A stretch of 62,985 nt of DNA from contig NZ_FNID01000020.1 of NCBI RefSeq assembly GCF_900103835.1, positions 1 through 62,985 on the forward strand, given 5' to 3'. The translations under genes and the position numbers were made by a program. This DNA comes from Acetanaerobacterium elongatum. Lineage in GTDB: Bacteria; Bacillota; Clostridia; Oscillospirales; Ruminococcaceae. Of this stretch, positions 7,940 through 15,195 are shown in pieces. Below the pieces are notes generated by a model. That model made no database searches and was not told the origin of the DNA. It saw nothing but the letters and a program-made list of their open reading frames with translations. Within the stretch, counting starts at the first letter, position 1. Each line of letters begins with the position of its first letter.

Positions 7940-8782
7940 TTAAGCTACGGTTTTGCGAACTACAACAATGCCGGTATCATCGAGCAGTTTGGTAGTGTAC
8001 AGGGAAGATGCAACAAAATCTGTAGCAAGAAGTTTCGCTTCACGCTCTTCCTCAAGCATGATTTCCTTCTGGAACACATAGCCAAGAGCATTTTTCTTGA
8101 TTATGTAGGTTTTGCACTCGCTGGCGGTAGAATCCCAAGTACCGTTGTTGGTAACAACTACAGGAATACCAAAGTAATAGCCAATAACGCCATTCTGTGC
8201 AATACCGTTACCATTGGTCTGATAGGTGAGTGCAGTATTTACAAATTCGGTCATTCCCACAAAAGAACTGCGAAGTCTGGAGTTGATGATAATAGCGGCG
8301 AAAGTATCTACATCAATTTCATCACCGAAATTATCAATACCCTTCTGGAGTTCTGCGGAAGTGATAGCGGTAGCACCTGCGGCGGCAGACTTGAAAACAA
8401 CATCTGTATCTATAGCGGCTGCAAGGTCAGTATCAATCTGCTTTGCCATTACATCTACAACCTGCTTGATAACGTTATCAGTTACCGCACCCTTAATCTG
8501 TGCCTTTTCACTGTCATATACGCGAAATGCAGAACCAATATACTTGATCTCTGCGGAATCGTCTGCCATATCAATAATGGCAGGGGTAAGGGCAGTACCC
8601 TTAGTTACAGTACCGACTGTGGCGGTTCTCTTTAATTTGGGGAAGTGAACCTTATCACCTGCGGACAGAATTTCGGGTACAAGGGAAGTTGCATCAAAAG
8701 CAACCGAACCAAAACGAAGGGTAGTACCAAGTTTTTCATTAACTGCATCTGCGAATACTTCAGGAATAAATAAAGTAGCCAT
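7940..8782 (-). CDS. Phage major capsid protein
   Basis: A 280-aa major capsid protein of the kind found in Firmicute siphophages with a HK97 fold. The N-terminus MATLFIPEVFADAVNEKL, the central GDKVHFPKL and the C-terminal half with NSRLRSSFVG and GIPVVVTNN match that family's conserved pattern. The length suits a capsid protein that uses a separate scaffold. The start ATG follows AAAGAGGT with good spacing. The gene lies directly downstream of the scaffold gene, the usual order. Having its own capsid is what separates cf-PICI-type satellites from classical PICIs, which remodel helper capsids. Confidence 0.9.
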   Translation of the reverse strand: MATLFIPEVFADAVNEKLGTTLRFGSVAFDATSLVPEILSAGDKVHFPKLKRTATVGTVTKGTALTPAIIDMADDSAEIKYIGSAFRVYDSEKAQIKGAVTDNVIKQVVDVMAKQIDTDLAAAIDTDVVFKSAAAGATAITSAELQKGIDNFGDEIDVDTFAAIIINSRLRSSFVGMTEFVNTALTYQTNGNGIAQNGVIGYYFGIPVVVTNNGTWDSTASECKTYIIKKNALGYVFQKEIMLEEEREAKLLATDFVASSLYTTKLLDDTGIVVVRKTVA

Positions 8783-8823
8783 ATATTTTACCTCTTTCTT
8801 TTTTTACATGTTTGTTGTTATTC

Positions 8824-9330
8824 TTACTTTGACTTCATAAGCCGTTTAGCCAATTCGGGGTTGGATTCAAAGACTTTTTGACGTTCTGAAAAAGACATGC
8901 TATGCCATTTCTCTTTGGTTATTGAATCGGTGTTGTTATGATTTATAGGGGTATAGCCTGTTTCAATAATTCGCTGTGAAATGATGTTAGTAATGATCTT
9001 TTCAAAAGCATCAACGTCTGCATCATCCCTAAGATAATCCACAAAACTTTTATCAAGGTTTTTAGCCAGTAATGTGTCTTGTAGATTTAATCTTTTTTCT
9101 TTGGCTGCTACCTCCGCTAAACGTGTTTCCAGTTCAATTTCTTGTTCGGATTTGTTTGCAGGGGTAAGATTAGTAATCTTCTGCTCTAGTTCTTTAATTT
9201 CTTTTGAGTATTTGGTTCTTAACCTATCCTCTGCGGACTGGATAGCTTTGTTAAAATCTGTCTTACTCATAGAAACCATTTCATCATTGGTCGGTTCTAC
9301 TACGTTCTCGTTTTCAACTTCATTTGCCAT
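8824..9330 (-). CDS. Phage capsid scaffolding protein (DUF4355-like)
   Basis: A 168-aa, highly charged, largely coiled-coil protein (about residues 25-95 rich in Glu/Lys/Leu heptads). It has the C-terminal form KEKWHSMSFSERQKVFESNP followed by a basic end, as in DUF4355 scaffolds. Such proteins guide capsid assembly and leave the mature shell. ATG 9330 is chosen because AAAGGATG precedes it; an in-frame ATG at 9363 is less well supported. It is 41 bp upstream of the capsid gene, so the two are probably co-transcribed. Confidence 0.8.
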   Translation of the reverse strand: MANEVENENVVEPTNDEMVSMSKTDFNKAIQSAEDRLRTKYSKEIKELEQKITNLTPANKSEQEIELETRLAEVAAKEKRLNLQDTLLAKNLDKSFVDYLRDDADVDAFEKIITNIISQRIIETGYTPINHNNTDSITKEKWHSMSFSERQKVFESNPELAKRLMKSK

Positions 9331-9417
9331 TCTAAAATCATCCTTTCTTGTTACATCCGACAAGCCCTAAAACTAGTTCCTATCAGATATCCCTTGCTCA
9401 ATTCTCATAAAATAAAA

Positions 9418-9448
9418 AGACCTGTATTACCGCAGATAACACAGGTCT
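9418..9448 (-). terminator. Hairpin plus T-run ahead of the scaffold gene
   Basis: The stem AGACCTGT / ACAGGTCT is followed on the minus strand by TTTTTATTTTAT. It stands 88 bp upstream of the scaffold start. It may end transcripts coming from the repeat region or act as an attenuator in the capsid-gene leader. Confidence 0.6.
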
Positions 9449-10085
9449 GATTAACTAATATTATTTTTGTTCCCTTGTAGTCGTTTTTTTAAAAATGGCT
9501 ACAAACCATTGTGGCTCTAAGCGTTACGAGTGTTTTATATCAATTGACATTTATTTAACACATATCGCAAACCCGCATAACCATGAGAAAAACAAGCATT
9601 TTCAACTTCAAAATGATCTGTTGACATTTTCTTGCCTTGTAGTAACATTTTAAAAATCCTAAAAAGCTTTATGAATACAATATCTATCATATAGTTAAGA
9701 AATATTGAGAAAACCAGTAGGTCGCATGATTATAGGATAATTCAGTATTATCAACTTTAAATTGACTCTTGGAATTTTTGTTTCTTATCATCTAGTTAAG
9801 AAATTTCGAGAAGTCTTACAAACCCGCATGAACACGCATAAAATCAGTATTCTTAACTTCAAATAAAAAACTTCAACTCTAAATTGACTGGTGGTTAAAT
9901 ATCCTATCATATAGTTAAGAAAAAATGATAAAGTCCTTAAACCATTGAAGATACAGGCTTTGTAAGCATTATCAACTTAAAATAAAAATGTGGTTATTAA
10001 AATGGTTCCCTTGTAGTCACATTTCAAAAATCCTTGAAATCCGCATGAGTACAATACTTATCATCTAGTTAAGAAAAAACAAGAA

Positions 10086-10112
10086 AGCCCACAAACCGCA
10101 TGGTTGTGGGCT
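10086..10112 (-). terminator. Hairpin inside the repeat array
   Basis: The 9-bp stem AGCCCACAA / TTGTGGGCT has a 9-nt loop ACCGCATGG. On the minus strand it is followed by TTCTTGTTTTTTCTT, a plausible terminator for the Zn-ribbon frame just upstream on that strand. The loop contains the CGCAT core of repeat family B. Confidence 0.55.
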
Positions 10113-10132
10113 TAATGAGCATTTTCAATTTA

Positions 10133-10198
10133 AAAAGCTTGCGTCTACTTTTTCATTGCTTTATTTCTTTTCCATTCTCTTTTTCTTAGTTTATCATG
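10133..10198 (-). repeat. 66-bp direct repeat, copy 1
   Basis: Matches 12094-12159 with a single mismatch. It covers the last 17 codons and stop of the Zn-ribbon frame (reading HDKLRKREWKRNKAMKK) plus a few downstream bases. The preceding family B repeat is also shared, so the duplicated unit is really longer but more diverged. Confidence 0.9.
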
Positions 10199-10381
10199 CT
10201 CATATTGGCATTGTTCACATCTACTGGTCTTCATATCCCATGCATAAACTTCCACTTCTTTACCACAGTCAATACATTTAATTGTTTTAATTCCTACTGG
10301 CTGATATTCTTTGTGTTTTTTACAGAACCGTTCATCTTGTCTTCTTTGCTTAAACGGAAATCCACAATACCTATCATATAG
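10145..10381 (-). pseudogene. Zinc-ribbon small protein, 5' end lost
   Basis: A 78-codon open frame encodes a cysteine-rich, basic polypeptide: YCGFPF near its start, RFCKKHKEYQP, CIDCGKE, then SRCEQCQYEHDKLRKR. The paired CxxC motifs suggest a zinc-binding treble-clef or ribbon. No ATG, GTG or TTG precedes them in frame; an in-frame stop lies within repeat A copy 5 (10372-10389), exactly where the coding sequence breaks off. The gene therefore seems truncated or fused at that repeat. The C-terminal 17 codons also occur at 12094-12159. Confidence 0.6.
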
Positions 10382-10463
10382 TTAAGAAAAACTGCATATG
10401 TCACTAAAGCTAGTAATACCAACGGTTTGCGGATTTGTCTACTTTAAATTGGTCTGACTTCAT

Positions 10464-11594
10464 TTACCCTAAACTCATAATAGAAATGGTTAGGGATGTA
10501 CTGCATAGACTATTACTATCCCTCAAATTCAGTTTAAAAGAAGTTCCAATCAGGGAACTAGGTGAAGTAGCATCCATTTTAAGCTTGATATAGTTATCCG
10601 CTTGGGAAGTGGTAAGTACATAACCGGTTTGGGCGGTGGATAAATCAAGTGACCAAACGGGGGTTAGCGTAACAGGTTGATTATTAATGTCTTTAAATGC
10701 GGCTGTAAAGGTTTTGCTTGCTTGTCCAATCTTTAGCACTGGATCACCACTATAGGTTATGCTTGCCGTATACTGAATAGGTGGGGTGACTTCATCAATA
10801 ACAACTTCTTTTACTGCGGTTATATTATGCTCTACCCATTTAGCGGTTATTGTAACAGTACCGGCACTGATGCAAGTTAATACCCCTTGATTGGAAATTG
10901 TCGCTTTACTGGTGTCGGATGTTTCCCATAGTATTGTCGGGTTTACTATGGTTGTATCGTTAATCTTTGCCAATGTGGTAAAGGTTGCAGTATCATCAAC
11001 TTTATAGGATACATTTCCTGAAGCATCTAAAGAGTATGTTGTTTGGGTGCTGCTATTGGCAGTTCGTTTAACAAAGATGTAACAAATGCCGGATTTATAA
11101 TAGATACTAAAAATTTGCCATGTTGCACCTAAAGCAACGAAAACATTATTAACCGCTAGTTTCCTGCTTTGTTCGTTATCCTCGGTTATCAGTTCAATTG
11201 TACCATCAATAGTGGTTGCCAATGCGCTACTAATCAGGCTAACAGATTGCCAGTCATAAGCATGACATTTTACGAATAACTCATAGCCGGTTTCTGTAAC
11301 AACGTTAATCACAGAATTCACCTTTTCTAAATCGCTATGATAGTAGACATGGTTTTCAGATGTTTCTTGGTTAATGGATATGTAATAATCATTATTGTAC
11401 TGTATAAGCTTTCCCTGTTGAATACCGGCATCAATTGGATAGTATATAGTTCGTTTATCACTGGTTTTATTCCTGTCGCTATTCTTACGAAACAGGCAGG
11501 GGAGGGTAACAGGAGCATTGCCATTATAGATTGTTACTGTCTTACCTTCTCGGTTTAAGGTATCGCTAAATTGCGATTCCAACACATCATACAT
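10464..11594 (-). CDS. Probable phage head-completion/stopper protein with Ig-like domains
   Basis: A 376-aa protein. The first 95 residues (MYDVLESQFSDTLNREGKTV onward, with a YNNDYYISIN region) look like a small phage head-tail connector or stopper. The centre (about residues 200-270) reads as a bacterial Ig-like group 2 domain, including LWETSDTSKATISNQGVLTC. A second Ig-like segment follows (about 275-376). Ig-like extensions decorate many phage structural proteins. It is the first gene of the minus-strand structural block, before the repeat array. If it is a stopper, it would close the capsid while a helper tail attaches. The fold assignment is tentative. Confidence 0.6.
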   Translation of the reverse strand: MYDVLESQFSDTLNREGKTVTIYNGNAPVTLPCLFRKNSDRNKTSDKRTIYYPIDAGIQQGKLIQYNNDYYISINQETSENHVYYHSDLEKVNSVINVVTETGYELFVKCHAYDWQSVSLISSALATTIDGTIELITEDNEQSRKLAVNNVFVALGATWQIFSIYYKSGICYIFVKRTANSSTQTTYSLDASGNVSYKVDDTATFTTLAKINDTTIVNPTILWETSDTSKATISNQGVLTCISAGTVTITAKWVEHNITAVKEVVIDEVTPPIQYTASITYSGDPVLKIGQASKTFTAAFKDINNQPVTLTPVWSLDLSTAQTGYVLTTSQADNYIKLKMDATSPSSLIGTSFKLNLRDSNSLCSTSLTISIMSLG

Positions 11595-11621
11595 GTTTAT
11601 CGCTACCTTTCTTTATAACTA

Positions 11622-11650
11622 TTTACAAATATTATGAACTGTTGTATATT
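11622..11650 (+). promoter_or_regulatory. Sigma-A-type promoter
   Basis: TTTACA (11622-11627), a 17-bp spacer and TATATT (11645-11650), directly upstream of the small membrane protein at 11674. This reads away from the structural genes. Confidence 0.6.
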
Positions 11651-11673
11651 GTAAGAAAAAGGGGGTTGTGCGG

Positions 11674-11925
11674 ATGGATACATTGTTGTGTATTATCGCT
11701 ATTGTTGCGATTGCTTTATTCTTGTACTTCAACAGTAATGAGAAGAAATTTCAAAAAGAAGTTGACCAGTTATATCAGTGGAAACAGGCAAATATAGAAT
11801 TGCTTAGGAAAGAGATGGAGGATGGAAAGATAACTCCAGTGAAGTTTGCAGAAGAAAGTTGGAAATACGATAAGGTGTATCATGATGGATGGTGGGTAGC
11901 TTTTAAAAAGTATAAGGTTAAGTAG
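11674..11925 (+). CDS. Small membrane-anchored protein, unknown function
   Basis: An 83-aa protein with one N-terminal membrane segment (about residues 3-20, LLCIIAIVAIALFLYF) followed by a charged, helical cytoplasmic or extracellular part rich in Lys, Glu and Trp. ATG 11674 is preferred over GTG 11668 because AAGGGGG is better spaced from it. It has its own promoter and is transcribed opposite to the structural genes. It may be an accessory (moron-like) gene such as a superinfection-exclusion factor, but nothing in the sequence proves this. Confidence 0.65.
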   Translation: MDTLLCIIAIVAIALFLYFNSNEKKFQKEVDQLYQWKQANIELLRKEMEDGKITPVKFAEESWKYDKVYHDGWWVAFKKYKVK

Positions 11926-12093
11926 TAAAAAGATATTTTGAAAATTCTTATTGTTCCCTTGTAGACTATTTTGCCTCAACACCCCTGAATCCTTATGGTT
12001 CTAAGTTGTATTGCAATCCCTACTGGTTATATAACGATATAGAAAACGCTCACGAACCGCATAGTTATGGGATAAATTAGTATTATTAACTTT

Positions 12094-12159
12094 AAAAGCT
12101 TGCGTCTACTTTTTCATTGCTTTATTTCTTTTCCATTCTCTTTTTCTTAATTTATCATG
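12094..12159 (-). repeat. 66-bp direct repeat, copy 2
   Basis: Near-perfect copy (one mismatch) of 10133-10198, carrying only the tail of the Zn-ribbon gene. Its right edge joins abruptly to an unrelated plus-strand frame at 12157, marking a recombination junction. The 11926-12093 stretch before it holds one copy each of repeat families C and B and no gene. Confidence 0.9.
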
Positions 12160-12561
12160 GGTTTACCAATACCACAGGACATAGAAATAGTTGCTCGTGG
12201 TTACATAAATAAAATTGAGTTCGTATATCAAAAGAATAAAACAGATGAAAAGTTATCCATCCCAACTGATTCAATAATATTATTTAATACGTTTTACTCT
12301 TGGCAATCGGAAATGCAAAACTATATAGCTAGAGCAGTTGCAGGGGGATTAATTGCAGGAGCAGCGGGAAGTATTATCGGAGCTATGACAACTAAAGAAC
12401 AACAACGGGAGGTTCTCTTTTTAAAAATTCAATATCATGGTGAAGATAATAATATTTCAGAAATTATTTTGTCTGGGCGCAATAATGATGATGCATACGT
12501 AAAAAAATTCGTTAATGGTTGTAAAGAGTTATATTCCTTGAATTTTGATTTAGTTGAATAG
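12157..12561 (+). pseudogene. N-terminally truncated unknown protein
   Basis: A 134-aa frame with a glycine/alanine-rich hydrophobic segment (AVAGGLIAGAAGSIIGAM) flanked by polar, beta-rich sequence; I do not recognise the family. Its only possible start ATG lies inside the 66-bp repeat junction and has a pyrimidine-rich upstream region with no ribosome binding site. The natural 5' end was probably replaced when the repeat was inserted. It may be an untranslated remnant of a small membrane-associated protein. Confidence 0.5.
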
Positions 12562-12645
12562 TCCATGTTATTTGTTGGCAGAAAAAAAGTGTGATTACTG
12601 TGGCGTTCCTCCCCCAAAAGGGGGTTCAAACATGAATTACAAAGT

Positions 12646-12678
12646 AAAAGGACTTGCAGAAACGCAAGCCCCTTTTTT
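12646..12678. terminator. Bidirectional terminator
   Basis: The stem AAAAGG-CTTGC / GCAAG-CCTTTT ends in T-runs on both strands. It lies between the plus-strand frame at 12157 and the minus-strand recombinase whose stop is at 12680. A smaller CCCCC/GGGGG hairpin lies at 12610-12624. Confidence 0.7.
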
Positions 12679-12679
12679 A

Positions 12680-13513
12680 TTACAGTAAGTTAGCCTTTGC
12701 CTTCATCTGTTCCTTGTTAGGATTGGTATATAGCAAGGTAGTATGAATATTGGAATGTCCTGCTTGATTAGCTACCTCATGAACGCTATAGCCACTCTCT
12801 AAAGCATTGGAACAATAGAAATGCCTTAATGTGTGTGGTGTTATCTTGTCGGAATACTTGTTAAATATCTGGTTTATCCTTGTTCTGTTGATTCTATCGC
12901 TCTCCCTGCTTACAAACAGGTATGCACTGGTTGAATTGCGCTCTTGCATATACTCTTTAAGGGCATTGATTATCTTGTCATTAAGGTAAACCACCCTTTG
13001 TTTATGCCCTTTGCCATAGGAAACAATCAATTCTCTTTCGACAAAACCAATATTTGATGTAGTTAAATCAAGTACTTCACTTATTCTAAGCCCTGCATAA
13101 GCCAATAAAGTAACGATAGCATAATCTCTCTTACCTTGATTGATCAGTATTGTTTGCCTAAACTGTTCAACCTCTTGCTTTGTAACGATGCTAAGGCTTG
13201 CATACTGTTGTTGTATCTTAATGTTATCTGATTTATATACTACTATATCTTCTTGTACACCTTTGGCTATTAGATATTTGTTATAGCTTAATAGTGCAGA
13301 TATCTTAGCATTGATAGTCTTAGCAGTAAGTTTCTTAATGTTACGCAGATATGCAATATAATCAAGTGTATTAGCCCTGTACAAGCGGGTAGGCATGTCA
13401 CCATAACTATCTTTATACCATTCTATAAAGCCTTGTATATGGAGCATATAGGCGGTAACGGTGTTATCTGACTTGCCTGAATCGGTTAAAAACCTTTCAT
13501 ACTCGTTTAGCAT
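12680..13513 (-). CDS. Tyrosine recombinase/integrase 1
   Basis: A 277-aa site-specific recombinase that cuts and rejoins DNA through a 3'-phosphotyrosine. It has an N-terminal SAM-like core-binding domain (about 1-85) and a C-terminal catalytic domain. Visible catalytic motifs are the first Arg in GLRISEVLDL, HTLRHFYCSN with the second Arg, the GHSNIHTT box His, and the nucleophile Tyr in TLLYTNPN. The start ATG follows GGGGGA. It lies near the right end of the element, next to a second recombinase and close to attR. Whether it or the neighbour integrates the element is not known. Confidence 0.9.
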   Translation of the reverse strand: MLNEYERFLTDSGKSDNTVTAYMLHIQGFIEWYKDSYGDMPTRLYRANTLDYIAYLRNIKKLTAKTINAKISALLSYNKYLIAKGVQEDIVVYKSDNIKIQQQYASLSIVTKQEVEQFRQTILINQGKRDYAIVTLLAYAGLRISEVLDLTTSNIGFVERELIVSYGKGHKQRVVYLNDKIINALKEYMQERNSTSAYLFVSRESDRINRTRINQIFNKYSDKITPHTLRHFYCSNALESGYSVHEVANQAGHSNIHTTLLYTNPNKEQMKAKANLL

Positions 13514-13526
13514 TTCAATCCCCCAT

Positions 13527-13638
13527 AAATTATGTTTAACTTATTTTAGCCGGTTTGATGTAAATTATGTTTAACTGGATACCCATATTATAGCATATTC
13601 AACGGTTAAGTTCAACATAAATTATATTATGTTTAACT
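13527..13638. promoter_or_regulatory. Repeated motif upstream of integrase 1
   Basis: AAATTATGTTTAACT occurs at 13527-13541 and 13562-13576, with ATATTATGTTTAACT at 13624-13638 and an inverted variant (AGTTCAACATAAATT) at 13609-13623. These are candidate operator or arm-type recombinase sites. The remaining 13639-13935 stretch is AT-rich and shows no gene. Confidence 0.6.
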
Positions 13639-13935
13639 AATATTTCAAAATCATAAGGGTATTGCAGGATATTTTAACCATTCTTGCAACACCCTTTTTC
13701 AATATCCAATTATCAATTTTAACTATTGAAAACAATGTGATAGGGAAGGGCAGAGGAGATTTAAATTATTAATCAGATTATAAACTGTAAAGTAAATTGG
13801 TTTACAACAAAGAGAATATAGTACTAAACATGCTCTAATCGGTTGATACTCTATGTCTTTTCGCATATCAACAACAATACCATCTGTATATTAATGCAAT
13901 TTCAATATCACATATAGTAATATATTTTAATGATT

Positions 13936-14841
13936 TTAGAGATTCATTAGAACACTGGTCTTTATAGACCTCGATACTACATCCTCATCCTGTAAGCCCT
14001 GTAAATACCTCTGTGTTATCTTAATATTGTCATGCCCCAACAAGCGACTAAGAGAATATACATCCATCCCATTCTTCAACTGTGCCTGCGCAAAGTAATG
14101 ACGACAGGTATGTGGACTACATCTAATACTGTCTGAAACTTGTGCGTATAGACCTGCATTTCTAACAATGTTTTCGATAGCTTCATCAGTTAATGGTCTT
14201 CCTGTTCGTGAAAGGAAATAGTTATCAACTGTAATATTCTTGTATTCAAAGTTGTATTTCTTGAATCGTTCATACTTTAACAGTATTTTAGCCAGATAGG
14301 GGCTTTTCCCAACTTGTCTTTCTTTTTTACCTTTTCCGTAGATTACGATAACAGAATCTTTTACCTGACTTTCAGTTAGTGTACATAGTTCATAGTTCCG
14401 AATTCCAGTATCAAAGAGCATAGCAATAATAGCTTTGTTTCTCATGCTCATATAGTCGTTTTCTGGATATGCGCCTAACATTCGTCTTACTTCATCATCA
14501 GAAAAGGTCTTTATAATAGATTTAGGTTCACGCATCCAACTAACCTTTAATATTGGATTAGCAGTAATATATTCTTCTCCAATGACATACTTAAAAAAGG
14601 CTCGATAGGTTTTGATTAAACCATTCAAATAAGATTCTTTGCGCCCTCTCCGGCTCTGGTACATAAAAAATTCTTTTAAATGTCTGGTCTGCACTTGTTG
14701 GATGGTTGTTAAGCCATGTTCTTCTTTCAGGTAATTAACTAAGAATTCCAAGCCGTTCCGATAGCCTTTAACTGTTTTCCATGTGTATTTTCTTACCTGA
14801 CATTCAAAGATAAATTCCTTAACCGCATCTTCCAGAAACAT
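13936..14841 (-). CDS. Tyrosine recombinase/integrase 2 (XerC/D-like)
   Basis: A 301-aa phage-integrase-family recombinase. It has an N-terminal core-binding domain (about 1-95), then catalytic residues in GIRNYELCTL (Arg), SPHTCRHYFAQ (His, Arg), LLGHDNIKITQ (His) and RYLQ (Tyr). ATG 14841 is chosen, 8 nt after AGGAGGG; a TTG three bases upstream is also in frame. It is the gene closest to attR (172 bp away). It is about as large as integrase 1 but clearly diverged from it, so the pair is not a simple recent duplication. The two may act as a heterodimer like XerC/XerD. Confidence 0.9.
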   Translation of the reverse strand: MFLEDAVKEFIFECQVRKYTWKTVKGYRNGLEFLVNYLKEEHGLTTIQQVQTRHLKEFFMYQSRRGRKESYLNGLIKTYRAFFKYVIGEEYITANPILKVSWMREPKSIIKTFSDDEVRRMLGAYPENDYMSMRNKAIIAMLFDTGIRNYELCTLTESQVKDSVIVIYGKGKKERQVGKSPYLAKILLKYERFKKYNFEYKNITVDNYFLSRTGRPLTDEAIENIVRNAGLYAQVSDSIRCSPHTCRHYFAQAQLKNGMDVYSLSRLLGHDNIKITQRYLQGLQDEDVVSRSIKTSVLMNL

Positions 14842-15012
14842 CAAAAAAGCCCTCCTAATGTGTTAGAAACACACACTAGAAAGGCTCAATAATGCAGTAC
14901 ATTTCGTTGCTCGTAACTTAATTACTGAATCAGTCACATATGTCATCGAAGCCCGAACTGATTCCATAGTTGCTATAGCATACTATGCAGATGTGTTATT
15001 CACAAACCCTTG
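14842..15012. other. Right end of the element, noncoding
   Basis: No gene is seen between integrase 2 and attR. An inverted pair GAATCAGT / ACTGATTC (about 14927-14965) and a near-palindrome TGCTATAGCATACTATGCA (about 14974-14992) could be recombinase or excisionase sites. Confidence 0.45.
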
Positions 15013-15195
15013 TTACTCCTCATCCTCACTGAAGTCGTCCTCATTCTCCCAGTTGTGCCACACGTTCTGCACATCGTCGTTATCCTCAAGGTGCTCCAGC
15101 AGGCGGCTCATCTTTTGGGCGGTGTCGGCGTCTTCAATGCGGGCATAGGTCTGGGGCAAAAACTCCACCTCGGCGGAGATAAAGGAATACTTCTT
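15013..15195 (-). repeat. Right 183-bp direct repeat (att site)
   Basis: Identical to 3284-3466. This copy, presumably brought in by the element, restores the C-terminal 60 codons and stop of yebC, so the host gene remains full length. The stop codon is the last element-proximal matching triplet. Confidence 0.93.

Larger units (their letters stand above)
9469..10389. repeat. Noncoding array of interspersed repeat families
   Basis: This region has no convincing intact gene but contains three repeat families. (A) TATCATMTAGTTAAGAAA at 9685-9702, 9786-9803, 9905-9922, 10059-10076 and 10372-10389; the M base alternates A,C,A,C,A. (B) A 40-50 bp segment beginning CGCAT and ending near TATCAACTTWAAA, at about 9573, 9723, 9834, 9960 and 10097, with a further copy near 12058. 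(C) GTTCCCTTGTAGT at 9469 and 10005, a variant at 9630, and another copy at 11953. The layout suggests protein-binding iterons, a replication or packaging site, or repeated small-RNA units. Confidence 0.8.
3284..15195. mobile_element. Tail-less, capsid-encoding integrative element in yebC (cf-PICI-like)
   Basis: An insertion of about 11.7 kb lies between two perfect 183-bp direct repeats of the yebC 3' end. It is visibly more AT-rich than the flanks. Its contents are two tyrosine recombinases at the right end, a phage head gene set (portal, large terminase, probable small terminase, major capsid, scaffold, probable head-completion protein), an XRE regulator and several small ORFs. No tail, tape measure, holin, endolysin or complete replication initiator was found. 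This matches what is known of capsid-forming phage-inducible chromosomal islands, which make their own capsids and use helper tails. The satellite interpretation is inference; a decayed prophage is the alternative. Confidence 0.85.

Noticed and set aside
10196-10381. 61-aa plus-strand frame
   Set aside because: It is the antisense of the Zn-ribbon frame and has a Phe/Ile-rich composition typical of a shadow.
9469-10389. CRISPR array
   Set aside because: The repeats are of three kinds with irregular distances (102, 119, 154, 313 bp), the intervening sequences are themselves related, and no cas genes are nearby.
11926-12156. A gene upstream of the 12157 frame
   Set aside because: The stretch is composed of repeat families C and B and the 66-bp duplicate, with stops in all frames.
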